The notes: generated from the sequence alone by a model not told the origin. A stretch of DNA of 64,000 bases from Amycolatopsis sp. FBCC-B4732 (GCF_023008405.1 NZ_CP095376.1:2442001-2506000); one strand, 5' to 3'; counted from the stretch's first letter, positions 1-9,063 are shown. Translations and numbers: made by a program.

Positions 1-1892
1 CGCTCGGGTTCGACGCCGCCGTGTTCGAGACGTGGCCGCTGCTCACCGCGGGCGCGTCGGTGCACCTGCCCGCCCAGCGCGTGCTGGACGACACCGGCGC
101 GCTCGCCGACTGGCTCGCCGGGATCACGGTGGCGTTCCTGCCGACGCCCCGGCTGGAGCTGATGCTCGACGAACCCGGGTTTCCCAGCCCGGACCTGCGG
201 GTCGTCGTCGCCGGCGGGGACCGGCTGCGCCGCCGTCCGCCCGCCGGGGCCGATTTCCGGCTGGTCAACGGCTATGGGCCGACCGAATGCAGCGTGATGG
301 CCACCGGCGGGGACGTCACGCCGGACGGCGACGGGCCGCCCGACATCGGCGGGCCGGTGCCGAACACCCGGGTGTACGTCCTCGACCGGCGGCTGAACCC
401 GGTGCCCGCCGGGGTGCCGGGGGAGCTGTACCTCGCCGGGAGCGGGCTGGCCCGCGGCTACCTCGGGCGGCCGGGCCTGACCGCCGCCGCCTTCGTCGCG
501 GACCCGTTCGGCGAGCCGGGAGAGCGGATGTACCGCACCGGTGACGTCGTGCGGTGGCGGCGCGACGGCCGGCTCGACTTCCTCGGCCGGGCCGACCACC
601 AGGTGAAGGTCCGCGGGGTGCGGATCGAGCTGGGCGAGATCGACGCCGTGCTCGGCCGCTGCTCCGGCGTCCGGCAGGCGGTGACCGTGCTGCGCGAGGA
701 CCGGCTCGTCGCCTACCTCGCGGCGGCCCCCGGCGTCTCGGCGAAGGCGCACTGCGAGGCGTTCCTGCCCGGGCACATGGTGCCGTCGGCGTTCGTGGTG
801 CTCGACGACCTCCCGCTCACCCCGAACGGGAAGCTGGACCGCACCGCGCTCCCCGCCCCGGTCACCGCCGCAGTGGCGGGCCGGGCCCCGCGGACCGCCC
901 TCGAACGCGCGTTGTGCGGCCTCTTCGGCGAAGTCCTCGACGTGCCCGACGTGTCGATCGACGACGGCTTCTTCGACCTCGGCGGGCATTCGCTCATCGC
1001 CGCGCGGCTGATCAGCCTGATCCGCCGGGAACTCGGCGCCGAGCTGGGCATCCGGGTGCTCTTCGAGACCCCGACCGTGGCCGGGCTGGCTCGCGCGCTG
1101 GGCACGGGCACCGCGACCGGTACCGACCGCGACGAACTGGCGGTCCTGCTGCCGTTGCGTTCGGCGGGCTCCGGCGCGCCGCTGTTCTGCGTCCACCCGG
1201 CCGCCGGCCTCGGCTGGGTGTACTCGGGGCTGCTGGCGCACGTCGACCGGCCCGTCTACGCCCTGCAGTCGCGGGGCCTCACCGAGCCCGACCGGCGGCC
1301 GGCGACGGTCGACGAGCTCGTCAAGGACTACCTGGAGCAGCTTCGCCAGGTGCGGCCGCGCGGGCCGTACCACCTGCTGGGCTGGTCGTTCGGCGCGCAG
1401 GTCGCGCACGCGATGGCCGCGCAGCTGCAGGAGCAGGGCGAGGAGGTCGGGCTGCTGGCGATGCTGGACGGCTACCCGCCGTCGGGTCCCGTGGCGGCCC
1501 CGCCCGACCCGCTGGCCGCGCTGCTGGCGTCGCTCGGGCACGATGTGCCCGACGCTGTGGACCTGGCCTCGTTCCGGTCGATCCTGCTTTCGGAGGGCAG
1601 TCCCTTGGCCGCCCTCGCGCCGTCGGTGGTGGACGCGCTGCCCGCGGTGTTCGCCCACAACAGCGCGCTCGCCCGCGCGCACCGGCCGGACGGGTTCGCC
1701 GGCGACGTCCTGTTCTTCCGCGCCACGGAAGGGAAGCACGTCGATTCGCCGAGGCCGTCTTCGTGGGAGCCGTACGTCGAGGGCCGGCTGGAGGTGCACG
1801 AAGTCGCGGTCCGGCACGGCGAGCTGACCACCCCGGCGGCGCTGTCCGCGGTCGGTCCGGTGGTGGCGCGCCGGCTCGAAGGTCGCGAATGA
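1..1892 (+). CDS. NRPS terminal module, A-PCP-TE (5' partial)
   Basis: This is the 3' end of a non-ribosomal peptide synthetase whose start lies before the window. The frame begins at base 3 and enters inside an adenylation domain at [11 protein letters not shown] (A4). It continues through YGPTE (A5), YRTGD (A7) and NGKLDR (A10, catalytic Lys) to about base 870. A carrier domain follows, with the phosphopantetheine Ser in LGGHSL (about 890-1100). From about 1140 to the stop there is a type I thioesterase with its nucleophile in GWSFG. A-PCP-TE marks the last module, where the peptide is released by hydrolysis or cyclisation. Pocket residues align to GrsA as D-A-F-F-V-G-G-V-M-K, which suggests a hydrophobic substrate that I cannot name. 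The TGA stop lies inside a repeated palindromic element, so the repeat forms the C-terminal codons. The gene belongs to a cluster to the left of the window. Confidence 0.93.
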   Translation, partial: LGFDAAVFETWPLLTAGASVHLPAQRVLDDTGALADWLAGITVAFLPTPRLELMLDEPGFPSPDLRVVVAGGDRLRRRPPAGADFRLVNGYGPTECSVMATGGDVTPDGDGPPDIGGPVPNTRVYVLDRRLNPVPAGVPGELYLAGSGLARGYLGRPGLTAAAFVADPFGEPGERMYRTGDVVRWRRDGRLDFLGRADHQVKVRGVRIELGEIDAVLGRCSGVRQAVTVLREDRLVAYLAAAPGVSAKAHCEAFLPGHMVPSAFVVLDDLPLTPNGKLDRTALPAPVTAAVAGRAPRTALERALCGLFGEVLDVPDVSIDDGFFDLGGHSLIAARLISLIRRELGAELGIRVLFETPTVAGLARALGTGTATGTDRDELAVLLPLRSAGSGAPLFCVHPAAGLGWVYSGLLAHVDRPVYALQSRGLTEPDRRPATVDELVKDYLEQLRQVRPRGPYHLLGWSFGAQVAHAMAAQLQEQGEEVGLLAMLDGYPPSGPVAAPPDPLAALLASLGHDVPDAVDLASFRSILLSEGSPLAALAPSVVDALPAVFAHNSALARAHRPDGFAGDVLFFRATEGKHVDSPRPSSWEPYVEGRLEVHEVAVRHGELTTPAALSAVGPVVARRLEGRE

Positions 1893-1939
1893 CTCATTCG
1901 GGACCGCCGAGGTCGCGAATGGGTCATTCGCGACCTCGG
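1881..1939. terminator. Tandem palindromes, probable bidirectional terminator
   Basis: Two related palindromes lie between convergent genes. The right one is a perfect inverted repeat with 15-bp arms (left arm ccgaggtcgcgaatg at 1907-1921, right arm 1925-1939) around the 3-bp spacer ggt. The left one, at 1881-1900, shares ggtcgcgaatg and reads ggtcgcgaatgactcattcg; it contains the NRPS stop codon. The stem is strong enough to end transcription from both sides. The two related copies suggest a dispersed repeat family rather than a one-off terminator. Confidence 0.75.
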
Positions 1940-1955
1940 CGGGGAGCCGCAGCGC

Positions 1956-3164
1956 TCAGACCGCGATCCGCTCGCCGAGGCCGAGGGCGTTCACCAGGTC
2001 CAAGGTGCGGAAGCGGGTGCGGTCCTGACCGGCCGGGCGGACCAGGCCGTGCAGGACGAGGCGGCGGACGAACCGGGCGCCGGTCGCCGCCGGGATCCCG
2101 GTGAGGCCGGCCACGTCGCCGATCGACCAGCCCGCGTCGAGCCCGGTCAGGCGCGCCAGCAGGGAGACTTCGGCGTCGTCCAGGCCGCGGACCGCCGAGT
2201 CGAGGGTGTCGCGCAGCCCCGGGCGGTGGTCCGCGGTGAGCGCGAACGGGTCGGTGCGCACGTGCTCCAGGACATCGGCCGGCTCGTAGACCAGGAACCA
2301 GCAGGCGGCCGCCTCGAGCGCGGCCGGGATGCCGTCGAGGCGGCGGCAGAGCGCGGCGACGTCGGCCGCCGTGGTCCGGTCGACGGTGAACCCGGGCCGG
2401 ACCTGGCGCACTTCGCGGACCAGCAACCGGACCGACGGCACAGCCGCGAGCGCGCCGGGGTCGTCGACGCCGGCGTCGGGTACGGCGAGCGGCGACAGCG
2501 GGAAGACGCGCTCGCCGGGCAGGCCGAACGGCGCCGGTGCGGTGGCGAGGACCCGCAGCCCGCGGCACTCGCGCAGCAGGACGGCCAGGTCGTCGAGCCG
2601 GACGCGGTCGGCCGGGTGCCCGTCGAGGACCAGCAGCGCCGGGCGGTCGCCGACGAGGACGGCGAGTTCCCCGAGGCCGGTGGTTCTCAGCAGGTCTTGG
2701 TGGCTCGTCGCGGACGACCACAGCACGAGCACGCCGCCCGATTCGTGCGCCCCGACGGCCACCTCCTGGGCGAGCCGGCTCTTGCCGACGCCGCCGAGCC
2801 CGGTGATGGTCACCAGCCGGTGACTGCCCGCGGCCAGCAGCTCGTGGACGGCCGCGACCTCTTCGTCGCGGCCGAGCAGCGCGTCCAGCGGCGCCGGTGG
2901 TGGCGCCGGGTCGGCGCACCGGAGCCGGAAGTCGCCGTCCGCCGGGTGGGCACCGGCCGCCTCGAAGGCCGCACGTTCGCGGCCGCGCAAGCCCAGTCCG
3001 TCGGCGATCAGCCGCACGGTGTCCCGGCGCGGCCGGTGCGCGCGGCCCGACTCGAGGTCGCGGATGGCGCGAATGCTCACCGTGGACAGGTCCGCCAATT
3101 GCCGCTGGGTGGCGCCGCGTTTTGCGCGGTGCGCCTTCAGCAGTTCACCGAAATTCCGCTGCAC
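1956..3164 (-). CDS. XRE-family HTH / NB-ARC ATPase regulator
   Basis: This is a cytoplasmic STAND-type transcription regulator of 402 residues. Residues 1-65 form an XRE helix-turn-helix (FGELLKAHRAKRGATQRQLA, then SIRAIRDLESGRAHRP). A P-loop NTPase of the NB-ARC kind follows, with Walker A GLGGVGKSRLA near residue 125 and a Walker B-like LLVLDGHP. The C-terminal part is a winged-helix-like arm (WSIGDVAGLTGIP). Relatives often end in a TPR sensor array, and here that part is missing, so the protein is short for the class. The GTG start at 3164 sets the HTH at the very N-terminus. It is divergent from the DTPW-repeat peptide gene and shares a 218-bp intergenic region with it. Control of that gene, or sensing of its product, is an inference. 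Confidence 0.85.
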   Translation of the reverse strand: MQRNFGELLKAHRAKRGATQRQLADLSTVSIRAIRDLESGRAHRPRRDTVRLIADGLGLRGRERAAFEAAGAHPADGDFRLRCADPAPPPAPLDALLGRDEEVAAVHELLAAGSHRLVTITGLGGVGKSRLAQEVAVGAHESGGVLVLWSSATSHQDLLRTTGLGELAVLVGDRPALLVLDGHPADRVRLDDLAVLLRECRGLRVLATAPAPFGLPGERVFPLSPLAVPDAGVDDPGALAAVPSVRLLVREVRQVRPGFTVDRTTAADVAALCRRLDGIPAALEAAACWFLVYEPADVLEHVRTDPFALTADHRPGLRDTLDSAVRGLDDAEVSLLARLTGLDAGWSIGDVAGLTGIPAATGARFVRRLVLHGLVRPAGQDRTRFRTLDLVNALGLGERIAV

Positions 3165-3382
3165 GAATAGTCCGTTCTCGTCAGCGCCGTCCCCGATCGC
3201 GGGGCCCGGCTTGGTCCGGATGCGGTTTCCACCACGGACCGAGCATCGTGAGCGCGGCTATCCCGGCGGTATCACGCAGCCGCACGGTGGGGGATAACCC
3301 GCGTGATAGCGCGCCGATATCGGGATTTCCTAACGTCGGAGGCACAAATCCAGCGCCCACTCCGGACGAAAAGAGACCAACG
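3165..3382. promoter_or_regulatory. Divergent promoter region with inverted repeats
   Basis: This is the shared upstream region of the XRE/NB-ARC gene and the DTPW-repeat peptide gene. It has an 8-bp inverted repeat, tatcacgc at 3270-3277 and gcgtgata at 3301-3308. It also has related tatccc/gggata elements near 3258-3263 and 3291-3296, and cgatatcggga near 3315. Such clustered dyads fit an operator, but no clear -35/-10 pair was identified. Confidence 0.4.
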
Positions 3383-3586
3383 GTGCGTATTCTCCCGGCC
3401 CTGACCGCGATCGCCGCGGCGCTCCTCCTCCCGCTCCTCGGCACCACGACGGCCCAGGCGGACCCGGCGGACACCCCGTGGTCGACGACGGCGGACACCC
3501 CGTGGAGCGCGAGCCCGGTCGACACCCCGTGGGCGGCCCCGCTGGACACTCCGTGGAACGGAACGTCGGCCGACACCCCGTGGTGA
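3383..3586 (+). CDS. Secreted DTPW-repeat micro-peptide (67 aa precursor)
   Basis: The GTG at 3383 opens a 67-residue protein with a textbook signal peptide: MRILP, then a hydrophobic stretch to LLGTTTAQA, with likely signal peptidase I cleavage after Ala26. The mature part is about 41 residues and is almost only a repeat. DTPW occurs five times, at residues 30-33, 38-41, 47-50, 55-58 and 64-67. The spacing alternates 8, 9, 8, 9 and the protein ends exactly on the last DTPW. It has no Cys and no Lys. The gene lies between two STAND regulators, divergent from the XRE/NB-ARC gene and convergent with the AfsR-type gene. I do not recognise a named family. A signalling peptide, a cell-surface peptide or a RiPP precursor are possible. 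No modification enzyme is next to it. The RBS is weak, so the start is chosen from the signal peptide. Confidence 0.72.
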   Translation: MRILPALTAIAAALLLPLLGTTTAQADPADTPWSTTADTPWSASPVDTPWAAPLDTPWNGTSADTPW

Positions 3587-3633
3587 ACCGGCCCGGCGCT
3601 CGGCCCGGCCGCGCCGGCAGCGCCCGGCTCCGC

Positions 3634-6489
3634 TCAGCCGGGCAGGGCCTCCAGCGCCGCGAGGTCGGCGCGGACGCCTTCATCCGGATCCCCGCCCGTG
3701 ATGCGGTTCTGCAGGTCCAGCGCCTCCCGCAACAACTTCCCGGCCTCATCGCGGCGGCCGAGGTGGGCGTGGGCCAGGCCGAGCCGGTGCAGGATGCGGG
3801 CTTCGCCGGCCAGATCACGGGCCGCGCGGGCCCGCGTCAGCAGGCCCGTCAGCAACTCCACCGCTTCCTCGTGCCGGCCCTGGCGCATCAGCAGCCCGCC
3901 GAGCCGGTAGCGCAGCTGCACCTCGACCCGCGGTGTGCCCGTCCGGTCGCAGATCCGCAGCGCCTCCGCCAGGTACGCCCCGGCGCGCTCCTCGTGGCCC
4001 ACGTCGAGCTCCGTCTGCGCCAGCCTGCCGAGCACGTACGCCTCGCCGACCGGGTCGCCGGCCAGCCGGAACTCGATGAGCGCGCACTCGAACCGGGCCT
4101 GGGCCTGTGACTCCGCGCCGCGGGCCTCGTCCAGCAGGGCCAGGTTGCGGTGCGCCATCGCCTTGCCGTGGGCGTCGCCCAGCTCCTCGAACGTCGCCAG
4201 CGCGAGGGCGAGCGGCTCGGCCGCCGCGTCCGGGCGCGCGCGGCTCAGGTGCAGCGAACCCAGTGAGCACAGCAACGCGGCCTCGCCCCGGCGGTTGGCC
4301 GACGCGCGGACGGCCGTCAGCGCCAGCCGGTGCGTGCGCTCCCAGTCGTCGAAGTAGCAGCGGTTTTCGAACAGCGCGACCAGCGTGACCGCCAGGTCCC
4401 ACGCCCACTCGTCCAGCCCCGCCTCGGCGGCCAGCGCGACGATCGAGCACAGGTTGTCCTGCTCGTCCTCGAACCACACCAGCGGATCGGTGAGGATCCG
4501 GTCGACGGCGCCGGCCGGCGGGCTCAGCCGGGGCGCCGAGCCGTGCAGCACGGTGAAGTCGCCGCCGTAGATGCGGTGGTGCGCCTCGCGGGCCAGGCCC
4601 AGCCAGCCGCTCGCGACCCGGGCGAGCGCCGCGCGCCGGCCGGCCGCCTGCTCGTGCTCGTCGAGCTGCTCGCGGGCGAACAGCCGGATCAGGTCGTGGA
4701 AGCGGTAGCGCGGGCTGCCGTCCCGCTCGACGGCCGAGATCTCCAGCATCTGCGCGTCGACGAGCCGTTCGAGCAGGTCGGCCGCCCGCATCGGGTCGGT
4801 CTCCAGCAGTGTCGCCGCCACCCAGACCGGGAAGCTGAGCCGGTCCAGGCAGCTCAGCAGCCGCAGCAGGCGCCGGGCGTCGTCGGCCAGGCCGTCGTAG
4901 GTCAGGGCGAGGCTGGCCCGCACCATCAGCTCGCCGTGCGCGAGCTCGTCGAGCCGGCGCCGTTCGTCCGAAAGCCGCTCCAGCATCCACGCGAGCGACC
5001 AGCTCGGGCGCGCGGCGAGCCGGGCCGCGACGATCCGCAGCGCGAGCGGCAAACCGCCGACGAGCCGGACCAGCGCGGTGGCCGCGGCCGGCTCGGCGGC
5101 CACCCGCTCCGCCCCGATCATCGTGGCGAGCAGCCCGGTCGCCTGCTCCGGGTCGAGCACGTCGACGTCCAGCACGCCGGCCCCGGCCAGCCCGGTCAGC
5201 CGGACGCGGCTGGTCACCAGCACGACGCAGCTGGACCGGCCCGGCAGCAGCTCGCGGACCTGGCGCTCCGACTCGGCGTCGTCCAGCACCACCAGCATCC
5301 GCTTGCCCGCCAGCCGCTGCCGGTACAGCTCCGCGCGTTCGTCGACCGACGCGGGCACCGCCGGGCCGGGGACGCCGAGGGCACGCAGGAACCGGCCGAG
5401 GACGTCGAGCGGCTCGGCCGGGTGCGCGCGGGTCCCGCCGAGGTCGCAGTAGAGCTGGCCGTCGGGCCAGTGGTCGTCGGCGATCCGGTGGGCCACGTGC
5501 ACCGCGAGCACGGTCTTGCCGACGCCGGGCTTGCCCGCCAGCACCACCACCGGCGTCGCGCGCCGGCCCGGGTCGCCCAGCAGCAGCCGTTCGGTGTGCT
5601 CGACGAGCGCGTCGCGGGCGCTGAAGTCGGCGATGTCGGCCGGCAGCTGGAACGGCACGACCGGCGGCTGCACCGGCGCCGCGGGTGCTTCGGGAACCGG
5701 GCTCCGCCGGAGCGCGACGTCGTCGAGGAGGATCGCGGACTCCAGCCGGCGCAGCTCATCACCCGGTTCGAGCCCGAGCTGCTCGACGAGCAGTTCCCGG
5801 CCCGCGCGGTAGGTTTCCAGCGCCTCGGCCTGCCGCCCGGACCGGAAGAGCGCGAGCATCAGCTGGCCGCGCAGGCGTTCCCGCAGCGGGTTCTCGCTCA
5901 CCCGGCTCGCCAGCTCACCGATCAGCTGGTGGTGCCGGCCGAGCCGCAGCCCGAGGTCGAAATGGGCTTCGACGGCGCTGAGCCGCTGTTCGTCGAGGTG
6001 GTTGGCCTTCGCCTCCAGCAGCCGGCTCCCGGTGCCACTCAGCGCGGGGCCGCGCCAGAGGGCGAGCGCGGTGTCGAGCGTGCGGGAGGCGTCTTCGAGC
6101 GCACCCGCGCGCGTGAGCCCGGCGGCCTCGGCGACGAGGTCGGTGAACGTCCGGGCGTCGAGCTGCCCGTCGGCGACCTGCAGTTCGTAACCCGGGCCGC
6201 GCGTCACGAGCGTGTCGGGACCGACCGCGGCCGCCAGCGCGCGCCGCAGCCGGGAGACGCAGATCTGGACCTGCGTCCGCGCCGTCGCCGGGGGACTGGC
6301 GTACCAGATCGCTTCGATCAGCTGGTCCAGGCTGACCACCCGGTTCGCCTCGACCAGCAGCGCGGCGAGGACGATCTGCTGCCGCCCGGGCGGGATGCGC
6401 AGTTCGCCGCCGGTGGTGTCCCGGATCTCGAGGGGGCCGAGGATGCGGTAGACGGGCTGCTCGCCGGACGGCCCGCTCGTCGAACTCAC
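3634..6489 (-). CDS. AfsR/SARP-family regulator (SARP-BTAD-NB-ARC-TPR)
   Basis: This is a large transcription activator of the AfsR type, about 951 residues. The order is an OmpR-like winged helix (RILGPLEIRD to VSRLRRALA, first 95 residues), a BTAD domain to about residue 250, an NB-ARC ATPase with Walker A GKPGVGKTVLA near residue 318 and VVLDDAES as Walker B, then a long C-terminal TPR array (residues 680-945). SARP domains bind direct heptad repeats at promoters of antibiotic genes, and the NTPase/TPR part integrates a signal. I chose GTG at 6489 because GAGGA precedes it at a good distance; GTG at 6522 is possible and adds 11 residues. It follows the SnoaL-like gene in the same direction and may be co-transcribed with it. 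TPR arrays in other regulators bind small peptides, which makes the neighbouring DTPW peptide a possible ligand (inference). Confidence 0.9.
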   Translation of the reverse strand: MSSTSGPSGEQPVYRILGPLEIRDTTGGELRIPPGRQQIVLAALLVEANRVVSLDQLIEAIWYASPPATARTQVQICVSRLRRALAAAVGPDTLVTRGPGYELQVADGQLDARTFTDLVAEAAGLTRAGALEDASRTLDTALALWRGPALSGTGSRLLEAKANHLDEQRLSAVEAHFDLGLRLGRHHQLIGELASRVSENPLRERLRGQLMLALFRSGRQAEALETYRAGRELLVEQLGLEPGDELRRLESAILLDDVALRRSPVPEAPAAPVQPPVVPFQLPADIADFSARDALVEHTERLLLGDPGRRATPVVVLAGKPGVGKTVLAVHVAHRIADDHWPDGQLYCDLGGTRAHPAEPLDVLGRFLRALGVPGPAVPASVDERAELYRQRLAGKRMLVVLDDAESERQVRELLPGRSSCVVLVTSRVRLTGLAGAGVLDVDVLDPEQATGLLATMIGAERVAAEPAAATALVRLVGGLPLALRIVAARLAARPSWSLAWMLERLSDERRRLDELAHGELMVRASLALTYDGLADDARRLLRLLSCLDRLSFPVWVAATLLETDPMRAADLLERLVDAQMLEISAVERDGSPRYRFHDLIRLFAREQLDEHEQAAGRRAALARVASGWLGLAREAHHRIYGGDFTVLHGSAPRLSPPAGAVDRILTDPLVWFEDEQDNLCSIVALAAEAGLDEWAWDLAVTLVALFENRCYFDDWERTHRLALTAVRASANRRGEAALLCSLGSLHLSRARPDAAAEPLALALATFEELGDAHGKAMAHRNLALLDEARGAESQAQARFECALIEFRLAGDPVGEAYVLGRLAQTELDVGHEERAGAYLAEALRICDRTGTPRVEVQLRYRLGGLLMRQGRHEEAVELLTGLLTRARAARDLAGEARILHRLGLAHAHLGRRDEAGKLLREALDLQNRITGGDPDEGVRADLAALEALPG

Positions 6490-6537
6490 GCTGTTCCTCA
6501 ATGCCGATCCGTGGCCGGGCACCGCGCTGCCCCGCGC

Positions 6538-6930
6538 TCACCCGGCCGTTCGTGGATTCCCCCTGGAACCGAAGTCTGTCTTCTGGGTGCGGATAAGCCC
6601 ATAGTCCGAAAGCGTGAAGCTGTCGACGAAGGCGGTATTTGTACTTCCGCCGTTCGGCCCAGCCACGGCAATGTCCCCTGCCGCCACGACCTCACCGTGC
6701 GTCACCGTCACGGTGTGCAGTGTGTACCGCCGGGTCGGACCGGTCACGCGGAATTGTTCAATGGCGCCCCGCCCACGGATCGGCGCCATTCCCGGGTAAT
6801 GCAGAACGGCGTCGGCCGTGAAAAGCGAACCGTATCCGTCGATGTCCCCGATATCGAGGTAGTGGTAACTGAGCCGCACGTGGTCGATTCCGACGGCGAC
6901 GGTGTGTTCCCCTGCCTCCGCAGGCGCCAT
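6538..6930 (-). CDS. SnoaL-like / NTF2-fold protein
   Basis: This 130-residue protein has the small NTF2-like cone fold by sequence character: VRLSYHYLDIGDIDGYGSLF early, then AVLHYPG and a beta-rich C-terminal half. Members of this family are cyclases, isomerases, hydroxylation accessory proteins or ligand-binding proteins. Nothing here fixes the substrate. A GGAGGG box precedes the ATG. The stop lies just upstream of the AfsR-type gene on the same strand, which suggests a two-gene operon. It may be a dedicated enzyme or a sensor partner, and the role is unknown. Confidence 0.75.
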   Translation of the reverse strand: MAPAEAGEHTVAVGIDHVRLSYHYLDIGDIDGYGSLFTADAVLHYPGMAPIRGRGAIEQFRVTGPTRRYTLHTVTVTHGEVVAAGDIAVAGPNGGSTNTAFVDSFTLSDYGLIRTQKTDFGSRGNPRTAG

Positions 6931-7273
6931 TTCGGCGTCCCTCCGCTGGGTCGTCCCGGGCCGGGGCCCCGGGGTCGGCCGCCGCCAGGACCGGCGGGTG
7001 CGCCCAGCTTGACCGGGCCCGCTTCCGAACCGCTATCAGCGGGCTATCGTCGCGACAGGAGACCGTGGAAGCGTGCCCGATGCGGATTCCGGGCCGGCCG
7101 CGCTCGGCGAGGTCGGCTACCCGAGGTGACGATCTCCGCCGCCGGGTCCAGCCCGGACCCGGCAGGTCACGCTTTTGGCCGGGACGACACCGAAGCCGGC
7201 CGTCGCCGAGTGCGGTGCTGCTCGCGGCCGGGGTGCCACCGCGGCCGGGGACGCAGGTGGTGGTCGGCTGAGC
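6931..7273. other. Intergenic region, no gene recognised
   Basis: These 343 bp separate the SnoaL-like gene start from the 3' end of the reductase gene. Short open frames exist but none has a convincing start, RBS or recognisable product. The part next to 6930 must contain the promoter of the SnoaL/AfsR pair. No strong hairpin was seen. Confidence 0.5.
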
Positions 7274-8290
7274 TCAGGCGGCCTTCAACGCGAGCAGGCT
7301 CTCCGCGGTGTCGGCGATCGTGTCTTCGATCGGCCGCGGTGACCAGCCCAGCACCCGCTGCGCCTTCGCCGAAGTGGCGTCGTAGTTGCGGCCGAGCTGC
7401 GGGCCCAGGATGCGCAGGCCGGGGTTGATCCGGGCGAGGGCCCGCGCGGTCCACACCGGCAGTTCGCGCGTGGGCACCTTCGCCGCCCGGTCGCCGAGGC
7501 GCTCGCGCAGTACCGCCGCGATCTCGCGCACCCAGAGGCTGTGCCCGGAGATCGCGAGGAACCGCTCGCCCGCCGCGGCCGGGTCGGTCATCGCCCGCAG
7601 GTGCAGGTCCGCGACGTCGCGCACGTCCACATAACCCATGGCGAACTTGGGCAGCGCGGGCAGGTCCCCGGCCAGCATCCGCTGCACCAGCCCCAGCGAC
7701 GGCGAGTAGTCCGAGCCGAGCACCGGCCCGAACACGCCCACCGGGTTCACGACGGCGAGTTCGATGCCGCCGTGCTCGTCGACGAACCGCCAGGCCGCCT
7801 TTTCCGCGAGCGTCTTGGACTTCTGGTACGCCGGGATCCCGGCGTCCACATCGGACCAGTCCGCTTCGGTGAACACCCGTGACTTCTCCGGGTGCCCCAT
7901 CCCGACCGCGCCGAACGCCGAGGTCAGCACCACCCGCTTCACCCCGGCCCCGCGCGCGGCCCGCAGCACGCGCAGCACGCCGTCCCGCGCGGGCACGACC
8001 ATCTCGTCGTCGTCCTTGGGCACCCTGGTGAGGGTCGGCGAAGCGACGTGGAGCACGTAGTCGCAGCCCTCGACCGCTTCGCGCCAGCCGGCGTCCTGCT
8101 CGAGGTCGGCCCGCAACACGGTCAGCTTCGCGTCCGAGGGCGCCCCACCCGCCGTGAGCATCGCCCGTACCGCGGGCTCCTTCTTCAGATCCCGCACGGT
8201 GGTGCGGACCGTGTGGCCGTCGGCCAGCAGCGCGAGCACGCACCAGCTGCCGATGTACCCGGAGCCGCCGGTGACCAGTACTTCGGCCAT
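7274..8290 (-). CDS. NAD(P)-dependent epimerase/dihydroflavonol-reductase-like SDR
   Basis: This is an extended short-chain dehydrogenase of 338 residues. The N-terminus MAEVLVTGGSGYIGSW has the TGxxGxxG nucleotide-binding motif, and RTTVRDLKK suits NADPH binding. YQKSK supplies the Tyr and Lys of the catalytic YxxxK. The overall pattern (TVRxxxK, ADLEQDAGW, VLHVASP) is that of dihydroflavonol-4-reductase-like aldehyde or ketone reductases. The substrate is unknown. GAGG sits 5 bases before the ATG. It is divergent from a TetR gene, with a clear dyad operator between them, so it is very likely the target of that repressor and may detoxify carbonyl compounds. Confidence 0.88.
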   Translation of the reverse strand: MAEVLVTGGSGYIGSWCVLALLADGHTVRTTVRDLKKEPAVRAMLTAGGAPSDAKLTVLRADLEQDAGWREAVEGCDYVLHVASPTLTRVPKDDDEMVVPARDGVLRVLRAARGAGVKRVVLTSAFGAVGMGHPEKSRVFTEADWSDVDAGIPAYQKSKTLAEKAAWRFVDEHGGIELAVVNPVGVFGPVLGSDYSPSLGLVQRMLAGDLPALPKFAMGYVDVRDVADLHLRAMTDPAAAGERFLAISGHSLWVREIAAVLRERLGDRAAKVPTRELPVWTARALARINPGLRILGPQLGRNYDATSAKAQRVLGWSPRPIEDTIADTAESLLALKAA

Positions 8291-8351
8291 GAGAAACCTC
8301 GCAAGTCGGAGGGAGTGCCTGGCGGGACGAGCGGTGCTCGCCTATGGTTCT

Positions 8352-8387
8352 GGAGAGGTCTCCATCTAAGGTAGTGGAGACCTCTCC
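8352..8387. promoter_or_regulatory. TetR operator, 13-bp perfect inverted repeat
   Basis: The arm ggagaggtctcca (8352-8364) is mirrored by tggagacctctcc (8375-8387) across 10 bp. Each arm contains the near-palindrome GGAGA-NN-TCTCC, so the site can be read as two adjacent operators. It lies 18 bp before the TetR start and 61 bp before the divergent reductase start. This is the classic place for autoregulation and repression of the divergent gene. Confidence 0.85.
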
Positions 8388-8405
8388 GGATGGCAAGGAC
8401 GGCAC

Positions 8406-8942
8406 ATGGTTCGCTCGGACGCCCGGGAAAACCGGGCACGCATCCTGCAGGTCGCCCGCGAGGCGTTCACCGAAGGGGGCGACGTCTCGATGAACCGGGT
8501 CGCGCAGCTCGCGGGGGTGGGGCCCGGCACCCTGTACCGGAACTTCCCGACCCGGGAGGCGCTCGTGCTCGCCATCTACCAGGACGAGGTCGACCGGCTG
8601 CTCGCGTCCGTCGAGACGCTGCTCGCGGAGCTGCCGCCGCTGGAGGCGCTGCGGAGCTGGACGGTCGAGCTGGTGGCCGCGATGCGCAAGAAGCACGGCC
8701 TCGGAGACGCGCTCAGCCCCGGTGGCCACCAGGCGATCACGGAGCAGACGTACGGCCCGGTCATCGCCGCGATCACGCGGCTGCTCGACGCGGGCAAGAC
8801 CGGCGGAACCATCCGCGCCGACGCCGACCCCCGCGACTTCCTGCAGCTCACGGGTGCCCTCTGGCGGGCGGCGTCGGGACCGGAGGATCGGTCGGGGTCG
8901 ATGCTGGCGTTGATCCTCGACGGCTTGAGTGCCCGCCGCTGA
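8406..8942 (+). CDS. TetR/AcrR-family regulator
   Basis: This is a 178-residue one-component repressor. Residues 8-55 form the TetR helix-turn-helix (RARILQVAREAF, then VAQLAGVGPGTLYRNFPTRE). The rest is the helical ligand-binding domain, including a RADADPRDFLQLTGALWRA segment. The length is normal. It is divergent from the SDR reductase, with a strong dyad between them, so I infer that it represses the reductase and itself until an aldehyde- or ketone-like ligand binds. The ligand is not visible from sequence. Confidence 0.92.
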   Translation: MVRSDARENRARILQVAREAFTEGGDVSMNRVAQLAGVGPGTLYRNFPTREALVLAIYQDEVDRLLASVETLLAELPPLEALRSWTVELVAAMRKKHGLGDALSPGGHQAITEQTYGPVIAAITRLLDAGKTGGTIRADADPRDFLQLTGALWRAASGPEDRSGSMLALILDGLSARR

Positions 8943-9063
8943 AGCGTCGTGGGGTACCGCTGGGCATGGCTGACTCCTGGTGAGCCGGCCCCTGTGCGGG
9001 TGGCGGTGCCACGCAGGAGGATCGGGGTGGAACCGGTTCCGAGGATCGCTCCGCGGGGCCGAA

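Noticed and set aside
4330..7428. A 1,032-codon plus-strand open frame opposite the AfsR-type gene
   Set aside because: The minus strand carries clear SARP, NB-ARC and TPR motifs. The plus frame has none and runs through an intergenic region.
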